Assembly (NCBI GenBank): GCA_963662175.1
Contig: OY759216.1
Location: 41,495,087 to 41,559,086, forward strand
Reading direction: 5' to 3'
Length of the DNA: 64,000 nt
Source of the DNA: Aradus depressus
Taxonomy: Eukaryota > Arthropoda > Insecta > Hemiptera > Aradidae
The notes under the pieces were generated by a model that did not search any database, had not been told where the DNA came from, and worked only from the letters and a program-made list of their open reading frames with translations. Below are positions 36,370-48,000 of the stretch, in pieces; the stretch's first letter is position 1, and each line of letters opens with the position of its first letter. The translations under genes were made by a program, and so were the position numbers.

Positions 36370-38478
36370 ATGTTTAGATCGAAGGCATTTAAATTGGTGC
36401 AGTTATTTTTATCAAGTAGATCAGAAATAAGGCAGACGTTGAGTCCGATTACTATGAATTTTATTGTCCACAAAAATGTTTCCATGAATCAACAGTTTAT
36501 AAGAAACTATGCTAAAGGAAAAAATAAATTAAAAGAAGACAAAGGTAGTTATTGTAGTGAAATGCTAAGAAAATGTATCTTTTATTGGTTTTTCGTAACA
36601 CATGCCTGAGCTCTTTATAATTACTCATTGTGAAGCTGTCGCAGACAATACCATGGTGTTTTGAGAATTCTCTCTCGTTGACTTTTCGGGTCATTGTCGA
36701 TTCCAACAATATTTTATTTAAAAAATCAGTTTTGTTACAGGGAAGGGAAAGAAGAAAGTCGAAATAAATGAAGCTCTTATGGGAGATATTATTAACATTG
36801 AAAAAATGAAGTCAGACTTCGCACATTCAATAAATCAAATGAAAGAAATCTTCACTCAGCAAATCTCTTTAAGATCAACAACAGGTAGGCAATCCTTTGA
36901 TTTGTTTTGTAAATTTTTCATCTAGCTGTTTCTAATCGTTCCTCCTGTTATGTAGGCGACCAAACAATTGGAAAATCCAATTATCTGGTGCTTTTAGATT
37001 CATCTTGTCACAAAACTAACTAAAAGTCGAACTTTCTATTACAAATGTGAACTCATTAAGCCACTTCTGGAAAACGAATCAAATATAGCATTTTTCACAT
37101 TAAGACCCGATTTCCTGATTTACGACACGAAGCCTTATATAATTTATTCCATTTCAATCCTGACACCATTTTTAAATTTGGTTTTTTTTTCAGGATCCAT
37201 TGAAAATTTACGGGTAAACTTCGAAGGCCACAAGTACACACTGATTGAACTTGGACAAATAAATAGAAAAAATCCTAAAACTATCATTATCAATATGAGT
37301 GTTTATCCTCAAGCTATACCAGCAGTGTTGAAAGCCATAGCCGATTCTGGTATGACCCTGAATCCTCAGCAGGACGCCACCACTATATCTATCCCTATTC
37401 CCAAGTAAGAAATTATTGTCATATAATATTATAGGTAAATTACTTTCTACCTATTATGCTTGAAGTACACAATATCCATTTTTTTGTAGGGTAACAAAAG
37501 AACACCGAGAAAGTTTGGCAAAAAATGCGAAAGCACATTTCATAAAATGCCGAGATGCCATACGGGATGTACAGAATAAGTATTTCAAAACAGTTAAACG
37601 CCAAGAAAAAGAGGGGCTATCTGAGGATGACAGTCGCAGTACTTGTGAACAGGTATGGAGAATATTCTGTATTTTTTACATTTGTTTTCACAGTATTGCA
37701 ACCATCATAGTACCTACACTTCTGAGTATTTTTTTTGTAACAACTTATTAGTTTAATGCTGTCAGAGGAAATCAACCTAACAGAAATATAAATAAATAAA
37801 TACAAAGTTCAAGAAAAAAAAAAAAAATCGGTGAATCACCGGTGATGTGCTTCCCAGCATTGGCTGAGAATCAATTAAGATCCAAACCTTAGAGGGTTCT
37901 GGATACACATATACAATTTCGTGTCAGTACATTCATTCTTTCAGTAGTTATCGTGTTCACAAACACACACATAGATATAATTCTGTTTTAGTTTTGTAAT
38001 CAGGAAATTCCATTGAAACTGAGCATCAAATTTCTGCCCGATTTCAGAACTTCGTACAGCTGGGGAAGTAAAAAAAAAGGCAAGAAGAAGGGAAATAAAT
38101 TATAAGAGATTTGAAGGAAATATAGCATTGTACTCTTATAGACCTTATTCTAAAACCAGTCTAATTCTAAAACCTCGTTTCTGCAAAAATGCAATTTTAG
38201 AGGAGATTTAATGGTTATAATATTCCGAATATGCCTTATTTTGATAAAATGAAATTATTTCTGCAGATTTTGGATATGTCAAATCTGTAGAAAGAACCCT
38301 ATTTTTTACAGGTATGGAGTATTAGAATTAGACTGTCGATGTTTTAAATAATGTTTATTATTTATTTATTTTTATTTTTTTGCAGATAAAATACATAGCA
38401 GATATTTACGTTTCCGAGGCAGAAAAAATTCTTGAAGCTAAACAAACTGAATTGCTTGGTTCTTCTGATACTAAATGA
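36370..38478 (+). CDS. Mrrf: Ribosome-recycling factor, mitochondrial
   Basis: MRRF, with mitochondrial EF-G2, splits post-termination ribosomes in the mitochondrial matrix. Five exons: 36370-36544, 36741-36884, 37194-37404, 37490-37652, 38386-38478 (TGA). Total 786 nt, 261 residues. The ATG at 36370 opens a basic, acid-free N-terminus (MFRSKAFKLVQLFLSSRS) that looks like a mitochondrial targeting peptide. A Lys-rich hinge (KGKKKVEINEAL) follows, then the RRF domain from about residue 75: helix 1 (NIEKMKSDF), the beta region with ELGQINRKNP and INMSVYPQAIPAVLKAI, the IPIPKVTKEHRESL segment matching the family (P.(L/I)T.E.R..L), and the C-terminal helix (KYIADIYVSEAEKILE). Junction phases (1,1,2,0) all agree. 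Introns contain one family X repeat (37827-38070). Identity is secure; the exact start is probable. Confidence 0.93.
36545..36740. other. Mrrf intron 1, nothing recognised
   Basis: Short AT-rich intron with good donor and acceptor; no feature. Confidence 0.5.
37827..38070 (+). repeat. Family X interspersed repeat in Mrrf intron 4
   Basis: Starts TCGGTGAATCACCGGTGATG and ends TACAGCTGGGGAAGTAAA, the same termini as the 41-kb copy. About 244 bp, internally deleted relative to the ~485-bp copies. Confidence 0.7.
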
Positions 38479-39890
38479 CTGAATACATTTTTGATAATTT
38501 AATCCTATTTTTCGTCAATACCTTGCTTATTTTATTAATTATTTTATATTAACTTTGATGTCCAGCATTTCTTGCTTTTAACTTTGCATCACCTGATGTG
38601 GTTATTGGCGACGGGAAGCCTATTTTAAGTATCAGTCGGCAAGGAATATAAGTTACAAGTTTACACTGCTGTTAACATTGGGATTCGAACACTGGTCCTT
38701 TGATTCGTAGACAACGCCGTTATCCAGTTACGGATGAGGACTTGAATGATATTTAGTAATGTCAGGAAATATGTTGATTAGTCATAATTGCAGAAAGTTA
38801 TAGGAGATTGAAACATTTCAAATAGAGCTTTTCATCCAATCAGAGTTGGGCGCCTTAGAAGGTAGAAGACGGGATTCCCCAATTGTATATTTTTCTTTAA
38901 CTTTCAAGTGTTTTGACCAGACCATTTTCAGTGTAATACGTAATTCTTCCTATGTTTGAACAATTATAAAGGAATCTATAACACTTTATACCTCGTTATT
39001 TCTTCAGTGCAATTACTAAATATTCTTGACTAATTCCAGGGCAGTGACCCATTCCAGTTTTCAACTTATGATCATTCGAAGACTATTTATATATTTTTTG
39101 TTCACACTGAAGAAATAACATGATATAGTTTTCGACTCTTAGCTAGATCTCAGCAAAATGTCATAATATAACTGTTGTTTTTTGTGACTCATGTCCGGAC
39201 ATTACCTAAAAGGTCATATCGCCTACTACCAGAGCTGGACATGAGCCCAACTCTACAGTGAGAGTCCTAAATTTCACTTACCCAGTGTTATTCACATAGA
39301 CGGGTCTGTAACGAGTACCTAACATTGTACAGGTTTGGAACCATCGCTTAACGTCTCATCCGAAGGCGTGCTCAAGGTTTTTCATCATAGATAAAAAACT
39401 TGGCCTCGGATGGGTTTCGAACCCGTGATATCTAGCTCAGAAGGCTAGCACGCTACGCTACCTCTGAGCTACTGGCGCCCTTTCAGTGAAAGTTCACATA
39501 ATGGGACGGAGCATTTGACAGGTTCAGGATAGTTAATATAGAACTTACTTGTGAATTTCAGATTGCAATGGTAATGATCAATGGCTGGTACATTAGTATG
39601 TGAAATAAAATCATACAGTTGAGGGACCGTAGATCGTATATTCTTCCGACTTTATTTTTAAATATATTTAAGTGATATATAATACTACGTTTCTGGCCTT
39701 ATTGAAAAATAATTAAATGTATCAACCATTGAAACAATCTTTCCTTGGTGATGTCACATGTTGAACACAAATCTGATTTTTTTTTTTAATCAAGAAATTC
39801 AATTTTAAATTTTTTCCATGGATACTTGGAGCAACTTTTCTAGATATTTGTGTGTGTAAAAAAAATACATTATTAAAAGAATATTTAGAG
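38479..39890. other. Mrrf to CFAP90-like intergenic region
   Basis: AT-rich; contains SINE copy 4 (39188-39481). No canonical AATAAA close after the Mrrf stop was found. Confidence 0.5.
39188..39481 (-). repeat. tRNA-derived SINE, copy 4
   Basis: Minus strand: tRNA-like head from 39481 (GGGCGCCAGTAGCTCAGAGG, GGGTTCGAAACCC), then the shared body with GCACGCCTTCGGATGAGACG and AGGTACTCGTTAC. Confidence 0.9.
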
Positions 39891-42134
39891 ATGCCTGATG
39901 AAAAAAAGAATGAAATTGAAACTGGAGATGTTAAATCGAAGGGCTATTGGCAATCACCGCAACAAATATACGACGCCTTAAGTGCACAGTGGGCTAAACT
40001 TGAGAAAGAAGATCTCAACTTAGAGGTGAAAACTGAATTGCCATATTTTTCGCAGTGTATTTTTCTCATTATTAGTTGATACAATCGTTCCAAAAGTTCC
40101 AGAATAGTAAATTTTTGAAGAAAAATACTGCCCTCACCAACTCTAGGGATCTTAGGGAATATAGTTGTTGTGCCAATATTGTTTTATTATGAAAAAGAAA
40201 AATAGGTCTCAATGTTTTAAAATTGTATTTTCGAATTATTATTTTGATGGGAGGGCTAGATAATTGGGTTAGTATGTTAGAAATTATTAAAGAAATTGTG
40301 TTTTTTTAATGGCTTTAGCTGACTTGTGTTTTCAATTTATGACACCTACTCATTTCTGTAACATGTAAAGGTGACGACTGATTTCTAATGTAATATTGTA
40401 ATATTAATGAACATCAAACTGCTAGCGAGCGCGGTAAATATTCTCTTGTAATGCTTGGTTTGAAGGTGTTCCGAGTTTTACTCAGTCGGGATACAGTTGT
40501 CTGACATAGAATTCGCAAGTGCTTTCGTAATTACGGTCTTTTATTTAAATAAAAATAAATGATCTGGACTAGGAATAGGATTTATAGTAGCACGACTTCC
40601 CTTGAGAGATCGCGGGGAGACGAATACGTGATGCACGTAAGGCCGGCAGTGTGATGAATGGCTCAGAACTTGAAGTGACACCAAAAGGAATTTGCGAGAG
40701 AAAAAACGAGAATCGAAGCGAGTACTAACGCTCGCGACTCGCTATCCTGCACTGATTAGCGAATGCTCGTGTTATATTACAATGTTTTGTTACAAGTCGA
40801 TCGTGGAGTTCCTTCCACCGGGAGTTATTATGGCTTTCGATGATCAGACGAACAAGAGTTAGTATTGTCCAGAATGTATGATAAAAAACAGTTTAATTTT
40901 ACAATAAGTTTTTTTGTTCATTTGTAAAAGTAAATAAAATTTGATCTCAATCAAAATGTTTTTCAAAACAGGAATTCAGGAAGGAAAAAAAAATAACATA
41001 TTTTAATAGACCTTTTTCAATTGACCTGAGGACTGATTACGATAGAAGATTCAATGTGCCTTCTGACTTCGATCCGAAGAAGGCTCGAGAAGATAGACAG
41101 AATATGACAACTATTTGGAATAACATATTCGAGCAGGTAACTTATGTATAGAAACTAGTCGGTGAATCAACGGCAATGTCCTTCCCCAGCACGAATTAAT
41201 CGAATAAGTTTCCGCTCTCCCTTTAACATTGATCGGTCGTTTCCATCAATAGTTGACTTACACAGAGACTTCTTATACTAAATTATTATACTAGGATTTT
41301 TGAGTCCTGTGATCCTTTCAGCCTATTTCGCGGAAAATTAATATGTGTCGTCTTGATAATTTTTTTGAATTTACATACGAAATTGTCAATACAGTCATTA
41401 CATCGGCAGTTATTAGAGCTTTTGTTATGTTAGGCCCCATTTGGCTGAAAATCAAAAGATATCGTCCTAACGAGGTTCTGGGTACACATAAAATATCGTG
41501 AGTTGGGAGTTATCGTGTTCACAGTCACTTTTTTTTGGAAGCAGGGGGGTCGCAAAACATGAAGTTCCGAAGAAAACTCAACATCGAATTTCTGACCGAT
41601 TACATAACTTCCCTTATACTTCGTTATAGCTGGGGAAATAAAGTTAGTTTTCAGTAAACGCAATAGGCTCTGGATTTTGCACAAACCTACTCTAAATAAG
41701 CACATTCCGCTTATTAATTCTGCTAATTTCCAATTAATTTAGTGCTATTAGAAAGAGCGTATCGTAAACAAAAGTATGTCAGGTAAATCAGAATTATAGA
41801 CAAATTTGGAGGCGTGGCGTAACTAAGGAACATTAAATAACGACCTGCGCATTCATTAAATAACGACCTGCGCATTCCAGTGTACCTTAGCAACAACAAG
41901 CAAACCTATCAGTTTGTCATTGACCTACTCAGCTCCTTTTGTTTTCAGGAGAGAAAAAAAACATTGCCCGTATTGACGTCTCGAATTTACGGTTTTAGAA
42001 AAACAAATTTAGAAGGCAAGCCTTGGCTACCTCACAAAAGAGTAACAGTTATGCGTGAAATGTACAGAAGAAACAAAGTTAATGTTAAGCCGACAAAAAA
42101 ATTACCACGATCTCCAGGCTTGGAAAAACTGTAA
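39891..42134 (+). CDS. CFAP90 (C5orf49)-like small protein
   Basis: Three exons: 39891-40054, 41010-41136, 41949-42134 (TAA); 477 nt, 158 residues, basic C-terminus. Exons 2 and 3 join in phase 0 and resemble the vertebrate ciliary microtubule inner protein CFAP90 as I remember it: a DYD-R motif followed by an acidic-basic run (KKAREDRQ), then EQERK...PVLTSRIYG and a terminal RVTVMREMYRRN, corresponding to the family's LDYD, EQERPV.VLTS..YG and FYRKN blocks. If right, the protein lines doublet microtubules of axonemes, which in insects means sperm flagella and chordotonal neurons. Exon 1 (MPDEKKNEIETGD, SKGYWQSPQQIYDAL) has no recognised relative and its donor (CGCA then gtgtat) is weak, so the N-terminus is uncertain; the reading frame also stays open upstream of the chosen ATG. 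AATAAA hexamers follow at 42136 and 42143. Confidence is good that it is a gene, moderate for the name. Confidence 0.6.
40055..41009. other. Intron 1 of the CFAP90-like gene
   Basis: No SINE or palindrome. 40420-40860 is GC-richer with several TCGCGA/CGAG motifs and may be an unrecognised repeat or an alternative promoter. Confidence 0.4.
41159..41643 (+). repeat. Family X interspersed repeat, near full-length, in CFAP90-like intron 2
   Basis: About 485 bp. Starts TCGGTGAATCAACGGCAATG and ends TATAGCTGGGGAAATAAA. Contains CATTACATCGGCAGTTATTA, GGGAGTTATCGTGTTCACAG and CCGATTACATAACTTCCC. Serves here as the reference copy. Confidence 0.7.
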
Positions 42135-42135
42135 A

Positions 42136-42148
42136 AATAAAAAATAAA
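42136..42148 (+). promoter_or_regulatory. Overlapping polyadenylation signals of the CFAP90-like gene
   Basis: Two AATAAA hexamers start 2 and 9 nt after the TAA stop at 42134. They would give a very short 3' UTR. Seen directly; use inferred. Confidence 0.5.
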
Positions 42149-42382
42149 ATTGTTTAAGTAACACTCAGCTATTTTATCTAAATTTATAGTTAGTATTTCA
42201 AGATTAACTATTTTCTCCATGTAACAAAGTTAATAAAATATGGAGAAGTATTGCGATCGGCTAAACAGGTAAAGCTTTCGATTTAGTATCACCCTCTCCT
42301 GAGTCTTCAATATGTTCGTATGTGTATATATAAGTATTATATACCAACATGTTCTGTTCTCCATAATATCTAGAATTAAGCG

Positions 42383-42679
42383 AGGGCGTCGGTAGCTCAG
42401 TGGTATGCGTGCTTGCTTAATGAGGTGTAGTTAGCGGGTTGGAAACTCGGCCGAGGCTCTTAGTTTTATCTGGGAGGTAAAATAAACTTTAGCACGCCGT
42501 CCTTCGGATAGGACGTTAAGCGATGGTCCCGAGCGTGCACGATGTCAGGTACTCGTTAAAGACCCCTACCATACGTAAATAAAAATTTAGGATAGGCAAA
42601 ATTTAGGACTCCCATAGAATCGGGCTCATGTGACAAATGAGCGCTCTGGTAGTAGGCGATATGACCACGTGAGTCATAC
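42383..42679 (+). repeat. tRNA-derived SINE, copy 5
   Basis: Head GAGGGCGTCGGTAGCTCAGT with a good A box; B box degraded to GGGTTGGAAACTC. Body intact to the GCGATATGACC block. Lies just downstream of the CFAP90-like gene. Confidence 0.88.
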
Positions 42680-43246
42680 AAAAGAATGTCGAATAGAGGA
42701 ATACTTACTCACATTCCACCCGAATTGACCAAATTCTATATTCAATACTTTCGCTATTCGTAATTTCAATTTTCATTATTATCAGATCAAAAAAATATCA
42801 CTTTTCTTTCGTCTAGACTTAAAACCATTCCTAGAATTTTGTAAATATCTCTTTATTTAAATATGATTCATATAAATAAAATGATAGATCCACTGAGATT
42901 GATTTGTGAAAAACTCTCTCATTAAAAGATCATTCTAAGCCATTGTTATAATAACATTTATGTTAACACTTTGATTATGTCTGGAAAAAATGTGCAAATT
43001 GCCGATAAAAAAAAAATCTATAGGCTCTAATTCATTTTTTTTACTGGATGAGAGATGACAGATAAGGTGGTGAAGGTGAAGTTTCAACTGTATCTATCAT
43101 CCAATCAAATTCAGTGTTATTAAAACGTTTTCCATGGTAACACATGCTCAAACAGTTATTTGATTGGCTGATACAGTAAAAACGATATCTGACCGCTTAT
43201 CTGTCAAGTCCCAACTGAACATACTTAAACATACCATAGGGTTAGT
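42680..43246. other. Intergenic AT-rich sequence, nothing recognised
   Basis: No ORF or repeat signature between SINE copies 5 and 6. Confidence 0.5.
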
Positions 43247-43590
43247 TATTGTGATGGACTTACTACCATAACACTCTTTCGTCGCTGTTGGTGGAAATGA
43301 GCCTGACTACGATTGGAGTCCTAAATTTTGCCTACCTTAAATTGTTTATCATCTAGGGTAAAGGGTCTTTCCTACCTTAAATTGTTTATCATCTAGGGTA
43401 AAGGGTCTTTAACGAGTACCTGACGTCATACAGGCTCGGGACCACCGCTTTACGCGTCCCATCCAAAAGGATGGCGTACTCAAAGCTTATTCATTCCTCA
43501 GATAAAAAATCTATGCGCCTCTGCTGGGTTTCGGACCCGCGATCTTGAGCTCAGTACGCAAGGACGCTACCTCTGAGCTATCTGGGCCCT
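43247..43590 (-). repeat. tRNA-derived SINE, copy 6, with an internal 40-bp tandem duplication
   Basis: Minus strand: head from about 43590 (AGCTCAGAGGTAGCG, GGGTCCGAAACCC), then the shared body. The segment 43331-43370 is repeated exactly at 43371-43410, a duplication not present in the other copies. Confidence 0.88.
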
Positions 43591-43958
43591 CAAATCCATA
43601 CTATAGATATGGGCTCGACTAAAAGAAAAATACAAATAATATTAAATTAAATATATATTTATAACAATTTTTTTTCCCAATTAAAAAGAACAACAATTTT
43701 GTTAAAAAAAAAATCAACATAAAAAACAAATGCTTCACATAAAAAATGTTACATATGTGAATTTCCAGAATAATTTTCCAGAGATGAAATGGAAAGGACG
43801 GGAGACAATTTCATAATTACACATTAATAACCAAATATAAGGAATACACTTAAAAAAAAAATAAAAATAATATTTACTCGTGATGTAAATAATATTTATT
43901 AATAAAAATAATATAGACCATTTTTTTACTGGCTAATTTACCAACGCTTTCTTCATCT

Positions 43959-43995
<37 letters not shown>

Positions 43996-44289
43996 ATTTC
44001 CTAATGTGGCTTTTTGAGTATTATTTCATAGATAATACTAGTTCGTATAAATACAATAAAAAAATTGAAAATAAGGTCTAATATCTAAAAATACATAGAT
44101 AGATTTCAATATGTGTGTCAATACCAGATGTAAATGGAGGATTCGGGGTTTGATTCTAAGGACTTCAGATAAAAACAAAATTAAACATACTCATGGCATA
44201 AATTAATAAATTTTAAAAACTATTTGATATCAAGTAACAATAAAATGCTAGATAATCTATATTGAAGATGAAAAATACGGATTTCGTTC
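43591..44289. other. Intergenic, very A/T-rich, with a long poly-A
   Basis: A 32-nt A run lies at about 43961-43992. It may be a retroposon tail or the A-rich end of the 3' flank of the DeSI-PUL gene. No coding signal. Confidence 0.5.
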
Positions 44290-44860
44290 TCTTCGATAAA
44301 CAAAAAAGGCCTTCAACTAATCTGCTTATAATAATACACTAGAGATTTGTGCACAAACCGTATTTTATATAAGGAAAAAAGAATTTCAACTATGTTGAAG
44401 ATGGAAGATACACTTCGAAAAAGGAAGAAAGAAACTCGAGACTTTTCAACTGTTTCAAAGAGGAAAATATGACAGCCTGAGAAAAAGAAGAAACACTAAC
44501 TTCCTATAATTTAAAAAAAGGTGCTTTTCGAACAATGAAAAAACAAAACAAGCATTTAATTATTCCAAAGAAGGAAGACAGTTTTGTAAAAGGAAGAAAG
44601 AAACACAGGCTTTCAACTGTTTCAAAGAAGAGAAGATGCAAATTTAAAAAAAAACAAAAAAAAACAGGTTATCAGGTATTGAAATTAAATATGTTCCGAT
44701 AATTTAAAAAAAGAAGAAAAACCCACATGTTTTCAACTACTCTAAAGATGAGAAGATAGTTTGTAAGGAGGAAGAAACACAGGCTTTCAACTATTTCGTA
44801 TCAAATAACGATAGATGTCTGTAATTAAACAGTTTAAAGAAGGAAAATGTTTTCGCTTTC
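44290..44860. repeat. Degenerate purine-rich repeats downstream of the DeSI-PUL stop
   Basis: Variants of GGAAGAAAGAAACACAGG, CTTTCAACTGTTTCAAAGA and GAGAAGATAGTTTGTAAA recur at about 44390, 44445, 44560, 44615, 44730 and 44783. On the gene strand this is 190-760 nt past the stop, so it may be 3' UTR. Confidence 0.5.
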
Positions 44861-45045
44861 TTCGTACATCAACAAGATCGAGATAAATACAATATTAACA
44901 TTATATATATAAATATATATAGAGCAAGAGCAAACGTTAATTAAAGAACTATATGAAATTAAATGTTATAAAATAATTATTTCAACAATTTAAATGAAGG
45001 ATGGATGATGGTGTAAGGTGGTGTAGGTTAGGTAGGTGTATATAT

Positions 45046-48000
45046 TTATCGAAGTCGAGCGGTGATTTGTTGAATGAGCTGGTCGTTTCTTTCTGACTGT
45101 CCTTTGAACTTAGAGGGGTGAGGTCCGATCATCTGAACCAACTGGGGCACATCTTGGACAGAGACTTGGCAAAACTGTAGCAGCGCTTTCAAACAGCGAA
45201 ATGTCTGCGCCTCACCAGGGTTACCGTTAAAGTATTGGAGAACAGCCATCGTCAGTTCAACTGCTATGTCGTCGAACACCTGTCAACAGTTGAATGGCGA
45301 ATGAGCAGTGTTAGGTCAGAATAGTTTTTTTTCAACGTACACACACCTAAAAAACATCCTAGAATAAATAATAAAAATATATAAATATACTTTTTTTTTG
45401 ACATTTTTAAAATAATGTAAATAATAATTATTCTATGTAAATAATAATTATTTTATTATTTATCTGGGAGGTAAAATAAACTTAAGCACGTCGTCCTTCG
45501 GATGGGACGTTAAGCGATGGTCCCGAGCCTGTACAATGTCAGGTACTCGTTAAAGACCCCTACCCTAGATGAATAAAAATTTAGGGTAGGCAAAATTTAG
45601 GACTCCCACAGTAGAGTCGGGCTCATGTCCACCAGAGTGACGAAAGAGCGCTCTGGTAGTAGGCGATATGACCTCGTAGTTAAAGCCCGGGCATGAGTCA
45701 TAAAACCTAACCTAACCTAATAATTATTCATATATTTTCAGTTTGCATTTACTTAAATAAGAGAGAAAAATTATGGCGTGACATATAATTTGTTTGCTAG
45801 ATATAATATTAAAAAGTTGGTTCATTTTCAATACCTTCCTCCCAATTTGGTGTAGGATAAAATCTCAGTTTCAGTAAAGTAACGGTTTCTAACTAAAATA
45901 TTTAATGTTTTATAATACTGTCGCAGCAATGACAAATATTCTACGTGTAGATTATTCAGTAAAACTGAATATCCTACACGACATAATTTACGTGGAGTAT
46001 TCGCGTGGAGATGAAGCCTAAACTTTACCGTATATTATAACCCAACCCCAGTAATAAGGTAAATAAATATGAAGAAACTGTGAAATAGGGTTGGAAAATT
46101 ATATTCTGAAAGAGAAATTCTTGCCACTAAAGTTTATTCTTCCATTCATAGATCGCGATACTTGTTAGTTAATGAAGTCAGGAGAAGATTTATGGATAGT
46201 GGAGCCCAGAGTCAATGTGCAAGGAAATAAAAATAAGAAACAAATAATTTATATTCCGAAATAATAATAATAATGGTCACTTACAATAAATTAAGAACAC
46301 AGGATGTTAAATCATGCTTAGATTAGGCTTAACCAAACCACACTGTTCACTTAGGGAAAAACAGTACTCCGAAAATGTTTATCGTCTCTCTTATACCTGT
46401 CCTAGCTAGAGTCAATCCAATCGCATCTCCGAAAACTGAAGCTTCATCGGGATTTACGTTCAAGTTGAATCATTGTATTTTATTAAAGCAAATGTTAGAA
46501 TGCAATAAACGGCTTTGCGAATTCATTATCACAAGGTATTGAGATGTAAGTTACTGTATGAACTTTCTATCAGAATACATGAGATCTTAACTTTCAGCCC
46601 TAGATGCACCTGTAATTATTAAACCAGATACTAGAATAGATCTCATCAAGTAACGACAAGTGCTGCAAACATATCACCGAGCTGTAACGAAAGGAAGAGC
46701 CAGTGTGCTTACGTCACAGATCATAGTATCTGACGTTAGTTGATTGTTTCTATAAAGTGACCTTTCTCGTCTTTTCAAAGTAGTAAACCAGTGTAGAGTG
46801 ATGAAGAATTAGTTGTCGAACCATAAAACAAGCATAAAAAAAGTTAACACAATGAAGTTACTACGTGAAATATCGCGTTGTCTTACGACAAAACATAAAA
46901 AAAATGTGAAGAAAATGATAATATATTAAATATAACGGTTACAACATTAAATATATTCTAGAAACTGTAAGTTTTGTTATTTTTTGAGTTGGGGTTACCT
47001 TAGAGGCAGAACCCCGAGGTAGAAGAGCTCGAAGGGATCTATGCTTCAACAATTTCTGTAAATGACAACACGACAGAATACCCACGTCACAACCACACTC
47101 CAAAAAAATGTCATCAAGTAGTAACCATTAAATAGTATGATGTATTTTATTTTTAACTAATACTTAAAATATAATCAATAAAAATAAATACAAAACAAAA
47201 CAAACTGAAAAAAAAAAAAAAAATGTAGCTATAAATACCTGTCATTTAAAATTAGTAAGAACTCAAAGCAATAAAACACGTCGTACACTACTACTTATAC
47301 CGTGTGTCCCAAAATATATACCACCATCATAACTTTTGAATGAGTTGTAGTGTGAAGATCCAACAGGGGTGAGGTGCACCCGGGCATCACCTCTTGTAAT
47401 AGGAAGTCGTCAATATGTCGCAGGATAATCGTGAATCTAGGATTTTTGTGAAAAAGGTACAGACAGCCGCCTTTTTTGACTGCGATTCAAATAGGAAGAG
47501 TGGCAAGTTGTTTGTTATTTTGAACATCTTGCATTTCTGATATCACTTATTTTGAATGACGGCTCTAAAAACTACGACAGTTTAAAATAGCAAATGCATA
47601 GTCTTTTCTCTTCTTCATGAAATAAGCTTTCATGTTGAGCTATGTGATGGTTTTTGAAAATCTCGAAAATAATACATTTTTGTAGGTGTTAATCTTGAGA
47701 AGATATGATACATTGAGTGGGCTGGCGTGGACATCTAGGGACCTAACCAAACAATGCTCTTTTCCCTTCCCTGTTTGCGTTGTGTCCTAAATATTGCTTA
47801 CCCAGGTTTAATTAGGGAAAGGGGTCTTTAATTAGTACCTGATATCAGTTGGCTAGCACGCTCCCCCTGGGCAATTGGCGCCCTCGCTAATGACAAGAAA
47901 GATTTAGTAAAGAGGGAAAGAATAGTAATTAATGTTTAGGACCATTTTTTGTCCGAAAGGTTTGTAATCGGTTAGACTACAAATAGATATTTCTTAAAAT

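Larger units (their letters stand above)
45280..46998. other. Last intron of the DeSI-PUL gene (1.7 kb)
   Basis: Contains a headless SINE (45453-45720) and a small hairpin (45944-45980). The remainder is AT-rich with no recognised element. Confidence 0.5.

Noticed and set aside
36512..36709. Minus-strand ORF over Mrrf exon 1 and intron 1
   Set aside because: No recognised product, overlaps a supported exon on the other strand.
43961..43992. Poly-A tract as evidence of a processed pseudogene
   Set aside because: No coding relic or target duplication adjacent to it; simple A-rich sequence is equally likely.
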